The notes under the pieces: generated by a model
What the model was told of the DNA's origin: nothing
What the model saw: the letters and a program-made list of their open reading frames with translations, nothing else
Databases searched by the model: none
Position numbers and translations under genes: made by a program
Shown: positions 6,771-10,386 of the stretch, in pieces
Layout of the letters: every line of letters begins with the position of its first letter
How positions within the stretch are numbered: position 1 is the first letter of the stretch
Assembly: GCA_027063545.1 (NCBI GenBank)
Contig: JAMORN010000076.1
Span: 1 to 10,386 of the forward strand
Reading direction: 5' to 3'
Length of the DNA stretch: 10,386 bases
DNA from: a bacterium
GTDB lineage: Bacteria > JAMORN01

Positions 6771-7815
6771 ATTCCGCAGATTTTAAAGCTTCTATAAATG
6801 GCATAATATCACCATCTAATACTTCTTCTAAATTATATAAAGTTAAATTTATTCTATGATCTGTAACTCTATTTTGAGGGAAATTATAAGTTCTTATTTT
6901 TTCAGATCTATCCCCACTCCTAACCATAGATTTTCTCATAGAAGATTCTTTTTCCATCCTCTTTCTCATCTCTATTTCATAAAGTTTAGATCTCAAAATT
7001 CTTAATGCTTTTTCTTTATTTTGATGCTGAGATCTTTCATCCTGACATGAAACTACAATACCTGTAGGAATATGAGTAATTCTAACAGCAGATTCTGTTT
7101 TATTAACGTATTGTCCTCCAGCTCCTGAGGCCCTAAATGTATCTACTCTTAAATCTTCCTCTTTTATATCTATATCAAACTCTTCAGCTTCAGGCATTAC
7201 TACAACACTTGCTGCTGAAGTATGGATTCGGCCTTGAGATTCTGTTACAGGAACTCTCTGAACCCTATGGACACCTCCTTCATATTTTAAAAGTCCATAA
7301 GCATCTGGCCCTGAAACCATAAAAATAATTTCCTTATATCCTCCTAAATCAGAGGGAGTAGATGACATAATCTCTATCTTAAAACCCTGCCTTTCAGCAA
7401 ATCTAACATACATTCTATATAAATCTCCAGCAAAAATAGCTGCTTCCTCCCCTCCTGTCCCTGCTCTTATTTCCATAATAGCATTTTTATGATCTTCAGG
7501 AGAAGGTGGTACTAAAGCTAACTTAACCTTCTCTTCTAATTTTTGTAGTTTCTTCTGAGATTCTATCAATTCTTTTTCTATAGATTCCTTTAACTCTTCA
7601 TCATCAAATGCTTCTTTCAACATTTCTTTATATTCTTCTACTTCCTTCTGAGCATTCTCATACTCATCAATTATACTTATATTCTTTTTTAATTTCGCAT
7701 ACTTTTGGGATAATTCTTTAAATTTATTATTATCACTTATAACATCAGGATCCTGCAATTTATTTTCTAATTCTTTAAATTCCTCTCTTAATTTGGAAAT
7801 TGCCTTCTCAAACAT
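6745..7815 (-). CDS. prfA: Peptide chain release factor 1
   Basis: The 356-residue protein recognises UAA and UAG stop codons and triggers peptide release. The N-terminal helical domain (1-100) is rich in Lys and Glu. [14 protein letters not shown] (116-129) is typical of class I bacterial release factors. The codon-recognition tripeptide reads PVT (189-191, in [13 protein letters not shown]); PxT identifies RF1, where RF2 would have [18 protein letters not shown] (231-245) carries the GGQ (233-235) whose Q235 is the target of the PrmC encoded next door. The stop codon of rpmE and the ATG here share one base (TAATG), which implies coupled translation. The 3' end overlaps prmC by 26 nt. Length is normal for the family. 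Confidence 0.98.
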   Translation of the reverse strand: MFEKAISKLREEFKELENKLQDPDVISDNNKFKELSQKYAKLKKNISIIDEYENAQKEVEEYKEMLKEAFDDEELKESIEKELIESQKKLQKLEEKVKLALVPPSPEDHKNAIMEIRAGTGGEEAAIFAGDLYRMYVRFAERQGFKIEIMSSTPSDLGGYKEIIFMVSGPDAYGLLKYEGGVHRVQRVPVTESQGRIHTSAASVVVMPEAEEFDIDIKEEDLRVDTFRASGAGGQYVNKTESAVRITHIPTGIVVSCQDERSQHQNKEKALRILRSKLYEIEMRKRMEKESSMRKSMVRSGDRSEKIRTYNFPQNRVTDHRINLTLYNLEEVLDGDIMPFIEALKSAEYEEYFKKL

Positions 7816-8036
7816 TACTTCTTACCTAATTTTCCCAAATAATCTCCATATTTCTTTTTAAATTTATCAATCTTACCCGCTGTATCCACAAATTTTTGTT
7901 TTCCTGTATAAAATGGATGGCAATTAGCACATACTTCTACTCTTAAATCTCCCACCGTATTTCTTGTTTTTAAAACAAATCCACATGAGCATGTAATTGT
8001 TGCTTCTTTATACTCTGGATGTATACCTGGCTTCAC
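7815..8036 (-). CDS. rpmE: 50S ribosomal protein L31, zinc-binding type
   Basis: The 73-residue protein starts [19 protein letters not shown]. Four cysteines, C16 and C18 (CSC) and C36 and C39 (CANC), make it the zinc-binding form of L31; [19 protein letters not shown] (41-59) is the family's signature. The start codon is GTG at 8036, supported by AAGGAG at 8044-8049 on the minus strand, seven bases away, and by the conserved N-terminus. It is the first gene of the cluster with prfA and prmC. A plausible but weak promoter (TTGATT near 8104-8109, TATTTT near 8080-8085, 18-nt spacer) lies in the leader; its -35 overlaps the T-tract of the terminator at 8107. Confidence 0.97.
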   Translation of the reverse strand: MKPGIHPEYKEATITCSCGFVLKTRNTVGDLRVEVCANCHPFYTGKQKFVDTAGKIDKFKKKYGDYLGKLGKK

Positions 8037-8106
8037 TTCTACTCTCCTTTTTACTTTTTTGTTTAAATTTATGTGTTTAAAAATAAAAAATTTAGATTAA
8101 ATAATC

Positions 8107-8152
8107 AAAAAAAAATACCCCTTTCTCCAGGGGTAACCTAAAGAAAGGGGTA
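8107..8152 (-). terminator. Strong rho-independent terminator with two nested pairings
   Basis: On the minus strand TACCCCTTTCT (8152-8142) pairs over 11 bp with AGAAAGGGGTA (8126-8116), followed at once by nine T (8115-8107). It ends the acidic coiled-coil gene and insulates rpmE. A second TACCCC in the loop (8135-8130) can compete for the same GGGGTA arm, giving a shorter 6-bp hairpin with an 8-nt loop next to the same T-tract. Confidence 0.88.
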
Positions 8153-8170
8153 GGAGGGGACTATGAAAGT

Positions 8171-8199
8171 TTTTGTTAGTTATTATTATTTTGTTAGTT
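8171..8199. repeat. Direct repeat spanning the stop codon of the acidic coiled-coil gene
   Basis: TTTTGTTAGTT occurs at 8171-8181 and again at 8189-8199, 18 bp apart, with TATTATTAT-like bases between. On the minus strand this duplicates the last codons, so the stop codon falls between the copies. It looks like a slippage duplication at the gene end. Confidence 0.6.
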
Positions 8200-9382
8200 C
8201 TAGCATTGTATTTGGTATTTGTTCTTCTTGGGCTGTATTATCATCACTATTTTGATCTTGTATCTCTTTTGTTTGTGTTGGTACTTTCTCTTGTGTTGGT
8301 ATATTTTCTTCTATTTTATTTTTTTCATCCATTGTTGGTTCTTCATTTGTTGGAAGATTTTCTTCTATATTTTGTTCATCTTGTGTTGGTACATTCTCTT
8401 CTATCTTTTCTTCCATATTTTCTTGTGTTGTTGGTTTTTCTTCTTCTGTAGAAGGTAAGTTTTCTTCTATCTTATCAATAACCTCTTGTTTATCTTTTTC
8501 TGTCTTTTCTTCTGATGATAAAATATCTTTATATACATCATCTAACTCTTCTCTTAAATCTTGATAAAGATCTTGTTGTTCCTCTGGTGGTAATGTCTTT
8601 ACATAGTCTTGAATAGCATCTAATATTTGAACTTTTACCTTTGGAGAAGCTATCTCTTGTTTTACTTGTTCTTTAATTTTTTCTACAACATTTGGTGGAA
8701 GTTTTTCTTTCAATTCTTTCAATAATTCTTGCTTTTTTTCTATTCTTTCTTTTACAATATCACCAACTTGAGCTTTAACTTGATTTTTTAACATAGCTTT
8801 TTCTTGTTCTAATTTTTCTAATTTCTTTTCTAGTCTCTTCATTACCTTCTTTCTTTGTCTTTCTGTTATTACCTTATTATTCTTAACTTGCTCTAATCTC
8901 TCTTTTGTCTTTATATATTGTTCTACAACTTCTCTGTATCTCTTTAAATCTTCTTTTGTTGCTCTTTCTATTTCCTTCTTTAACTCTTCTGATTTTTTTT
9001 CAATCTCTTCTTTTTGTGCCTCTATTTTTGCCTTTGTTTCAGGATCTAATTCCTTCATAAATTCTTCATGAATCTTCTCTATCTCTTCTTTGTTTTTTAA
9101 TTGTGTCTTGATTTCCTTTGTTTCACCTTTATTCTCTACTTTTACCATATTTTGATTCTTTTCTACCTCTACAGATGTATTATTTCCTTGAGCATCTACT
9201 TCAACACTTATATTTGCCTTTACTTCTTCCTTATTAGCATTAATCTCTGCCTTTTGCTCTATATTATTATTCTCAACCTCTGCTTTTACCTCTTCCTTTA
9301 CATTCACTTCATCTTGAGCAAAAGATGCTGTTGTTAATCCACCTACGATTAATCCTATAGTTAGTAATTTTACCCATTTCAT
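8186..9382 (-). CDS. Secreted acidic coiled-coil protein with C-terminal IEEN(L/V/I)PT repeats
   Basis: The 398-residue protein starts with a clear signal peptide (MKWVKLLTIGLIVGGLTTASFA, likely cut after A22). Residues 23-95 are rich in Val, Glu and Asn and may form beta structure. Residues about 96-300 are dense in Lys, Glu, Leu and Gln with heptad-like spacing, which indicates long coiled coils, broken at KLPPN (227-231) and TLPPEEQ (263-269). Residues 305-366 carry four copies of IEEN(L/V/I)P followed by an acidic stretch, and the tail is polar and disordered-looking. There is no Cys and the only Trp is in the signal peptide. No lipobox, membrane anchor, barrel ending or known domain is seen, so it is probably periplasmic or exported. 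I do not recognise the family. ACCTCCTT at 9388-9395 is its ribosome-binding site, five bases from the ATG. A sigma-54-like element precedes it and it has its own terminator. Confidence 0.85.
   Translation of the reverse strand: MKWVKLLTIGLIVGGLTTASFAQDEVNVKEEVKAEVENNNIEQKAEINANKEEVKANISVEVDAQGNNTSVEVEKNQNMVKVENKGETKEIKTQLKNKEEIEKIHEEFMKELDPETKAKIEAQKEEIEKKSEELKKEIERATKEDLKRYREVVEQYIKTKERLEQVKNNKVITERQRKKVMKRLEKKLEKLEQEKAMLKNQVKAQVGDIVKERIEKKQELLKELKEKLPPNVVEKIKEQVKQEIASPKVKVQILDAIQDYVKTLPPEEQQDLYQDLREELDDVYKDILSSEEKTEKDKQEVIDKIEENLPSTEEEKPTTQENMEEKIEENVPTQDEQNIEENLPTNEEPTMDEKNKIEENIPTQEKVPTQTKEIQDQNSDDNTAQEEQIPNTMLELTK
8285..8470 (-). repeat. Degenerate IEEN(L/V/I)P(S/T) protein repeats
   Basis: Four units begin at residues 305 (IEENLPSTEE), 327 (IEENVPTQDE), 339 (IEENLPTNEE) and 357 (IEENIPTQEK). 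They are spaced 22, 12 and 18 residues apart. The core is constant while the linkers vary in length, as expected of repeats that expand and contract. This region may vary between strains. Confidence 0.75.
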
Positions 9383-9416
9383 CTTGTACCTCCTTTTTTC
9401 ATTTTTTTCCGTTTCT

Positions 9417-9427
9417 ATTATATTATA
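9417..9427 (-). promoter_or_regulatory. Two overlapping -10-like TATAAT boxes
   Basis: On the minus strand TATAAT occurs twice, overlapping by one base (9427-9422 and 9422-9417). No -35 hexamer lies at a suitable distance. They sit at the start site expected from the sigma-54-like element at 9429-9446, so they may only be the AT-rich melting region. Alternatively they give a second, sigma-70-type promoter. Confidence 0.25.
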
Positions 9428-9428
9428 G

Positions 9429-9446
9429 AAGCAATTACAATACCAG
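9429..9446 (-). promoter_or_regulatory. Sigma-54 (RpoN)-type promoter for the acidic coiled-coil gene
   Basis: The minus strand reads CTGGTATTGTAATTGCTT. GG (9444-9443) and GC (9432-9431) are separated by exactly ten bases, with TGG at -24 and TTGCT at -12. The predicted start lies near 9420, about 37 nt before the ATG. In an ungapped alignment, 19 of 23 positions (9426-9448) match the element upstream of the barrel gene (965-987). Confidence 0.6.
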
Positions 9447-9537
9447 TTACATGTATCTATAATAAAACAAATAAGTTAAATAAAAAATTATATAAAATAT
9501 ACGATAAAAAACCGAAATATAATAACCTATTTATGGG

Positions 9538-10386
9538 TTAAAATACCATATCCAAAACATTCCATTTAAGAAGTAATAATTTTGTATATGGATCTAACAA
9601 TTGTAGTTTATTTTCTTTTAATAAAACATAAACTTTATCTAAATCTATATACTTTTCTATTGGAGCAACCTTTAAAACAGAAAAATTTTTTTCCCAGTTT
9701 TCCTTTAATACTAAAGAATTATATTCTGAAGAAACAAACGATGGATAATCTTTAAAAATATTTCTATGATTCATATATAATAGATTATAATTTTTATATT
9801 GTTTAATATTTCTATTATATAAAGTTTCCCATAGATCTAAATATTGCTCTATAATCCTTTTCCATGAAAAATATTTTATAGCTGATCCTTTGGCATTTAT
9901 TGACATCTTTTTTAACTGATCTTTGTTTTCTATTAAATAATTTATTTTATTAAAAAAATCCTTATAATCTATAAAAATACTTTGAGAATAAATATAATTA
10001 TAACTATAGAAACCAAAACCTTCATTTAAATAGTCAAAAACACTCCTCTCATAGTAGCTATAAGTCTTTATCTTAAATCCATCTTGCCCATCATCTACTA
10101 TATCCTTATATCCATCCCAATCAGTTACTATTGGGACAACCCCAAAAAATTTAGCTTCTACAACAGAAATACCAAACGTTTCCTGAAGATTATCAACAAA
10201 AGAAACCAGAACATCTGAAGCTTTATAAATATAAGGCTTTAAATTATCATCAAAATTTGTAAATATTTTTATTTTTGACTTATTTATCTCTAAATAATCT
10301 ATTATATTATTTATTAAAACTATCTCTTCTTCTGTTGCAGAACCTGCTAAAATCAAAGTAATTTTATTACGATTGTTTAAAAAATC
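9538..10386 (-). CDS. Glycosyltransferase family 4 protein, 5' end cut by window edge
   Basis: The frame is open to the right edge, giving 283 codons of the C-terminal part; the true start is outside the window and the TTG at 10356 is internal. Counting from the edge, ITLILAGSA (9-17) is a strand of the GT-B C-terminal Rossmann domain. ASDVLVSFVDNLQETFGISVVEA (56-78) carries the E-x7-E pair (E69 and E77) that binds the nucleotide-sugar, and VVPIVTDWDGYKDIV (83-97) follows. DNLQETFG...DWDGY is typical of a bacterial GT4 subgroup. SWKRIIEQYLDLWETLYN closes the domain near residue 203. A further 80 or so residues, rich in aromatic residues and Lys, form a C-terminal extension of unknown role. 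It probably builds cell-surface or capsular polysaccharide; donor and acceptor cannot be told. No convincing terminator follows. Confidence 0.88.
   Translation of the reverse strand, partial: DFLNNRNKITLILAGSATEEEIVLINNIIDYLEINKSKIKIFTNFDDNLKPYIYKASDVLVSFVDNLQETFGISVVEAKFFGVVPIVTDWDGYKDIVDDGQDGFKIKTYSYYERSVFDYLNEGFGFYSYNYIYSQSIFIDYKDFFNKINYLIENKDQLKKMSINAKGSAIKYFSWKRIIEQYLDLWETLYNRNIKQYKNYNLLYMNHRNIFKDYPSFVSSEYNSLVLKENWEKNFSVLKVAPIEKYIDLDKVYVLLKENKLQLLDPYTKLLLLKWNVLDMVF

Noticed and set aside
7137-7322. 61-codon plus-strand ORF
   Set aside because: Antisense shadow of the conserved prfA GGQ/PVT region.
8173-8458. Two overlapping plus-strand ORFs rich in Leu, Phe and Val
   Set aside because: They mirror the Lys/Glu-rich repeat region of the acidic protein: GAA and AAA codons read backwards give Phe/Leu codons. 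The frame at 9101-9337 is the same effect.
9523-9540. TAACC/GGTTA hairpin at the stop codon of the glycosyltransferase
   Set aside because: The stem is only 5 bp and the T-run (GGTTTTTT) is well separated from it, so it was not called a terminator.
1-10386. CRISPR array, tRNA, rRNA, insertion sequence or phage gene
   Set aside because: No regularly spaced repeats, clover-leaf signature, transposase or integrase frame, or terminal inverted repeats were seen.

Overview
The window is very AT-rich and comes from a bacterium with two membranes. It encodes a barrel-type secreted protein that starts like a porin, an Omp85/POTRA protein ending in Phe, and a secreted acidic coiled-coil protein. The gene order rpmE-prfA-prmC is common in many phyla, so lineage cannot be fixed from here. 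A low-GC diderm group fits (Hydrogenothermaceae/Aquificota, Fusobacteriota or a low-GC spirochaete). That is inference and is weakly held.

Layout. At 1-914 (minus) lies the N-terminal part of an outer-membrane barrel protein, cut by the left edge. At 1169-2277 (plus) a small kinase-like protein is followed by purE, closed by a clear terminator at 2301. At 2434-3023 (plus) a small membrane protein is split over two frames; a single -1 shift at TTTCCCC would join them. A shared hairpin at 3013-3036 separates it from a compact minus-strand cluster, read right to left: rpmE (L31), prfA (RF1), prmC (methylates the RF1 GGQ glutamine), a one-POTRA Omp85-like protein, and pgi. The first four overlap or nearly touch, and pgi follows after 53 nt. 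At 8186-9382 (minus) lies a signal-peptide-bearing acidic, Lys/Glu-rich coiled-coil protein with IEEN repeats and its own strong terminator. At 9538-10386 (minus) lies the C-terminal part of a family 4 glycosyltransferase, cut by the right edge.

The most notable signal is regulatory. The barrel protein and the acidic coiled-coil protein, about 8.5 kb apart, are each preceded by a near-identical 23-bp element matching in 19 positions. It has the geometry of a sigma-54 promoter: TGG, then GC after exactly ten bases, and TTGCT at -12. The two envelope genes may therefore be co-regulated by RpoN and an activator. Inverted repeats upstream of the first element (1030-1065 and 1086-1103) are candidate activator sites. 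The second notable feature is the two-frame membrane gene at 2434-3023.
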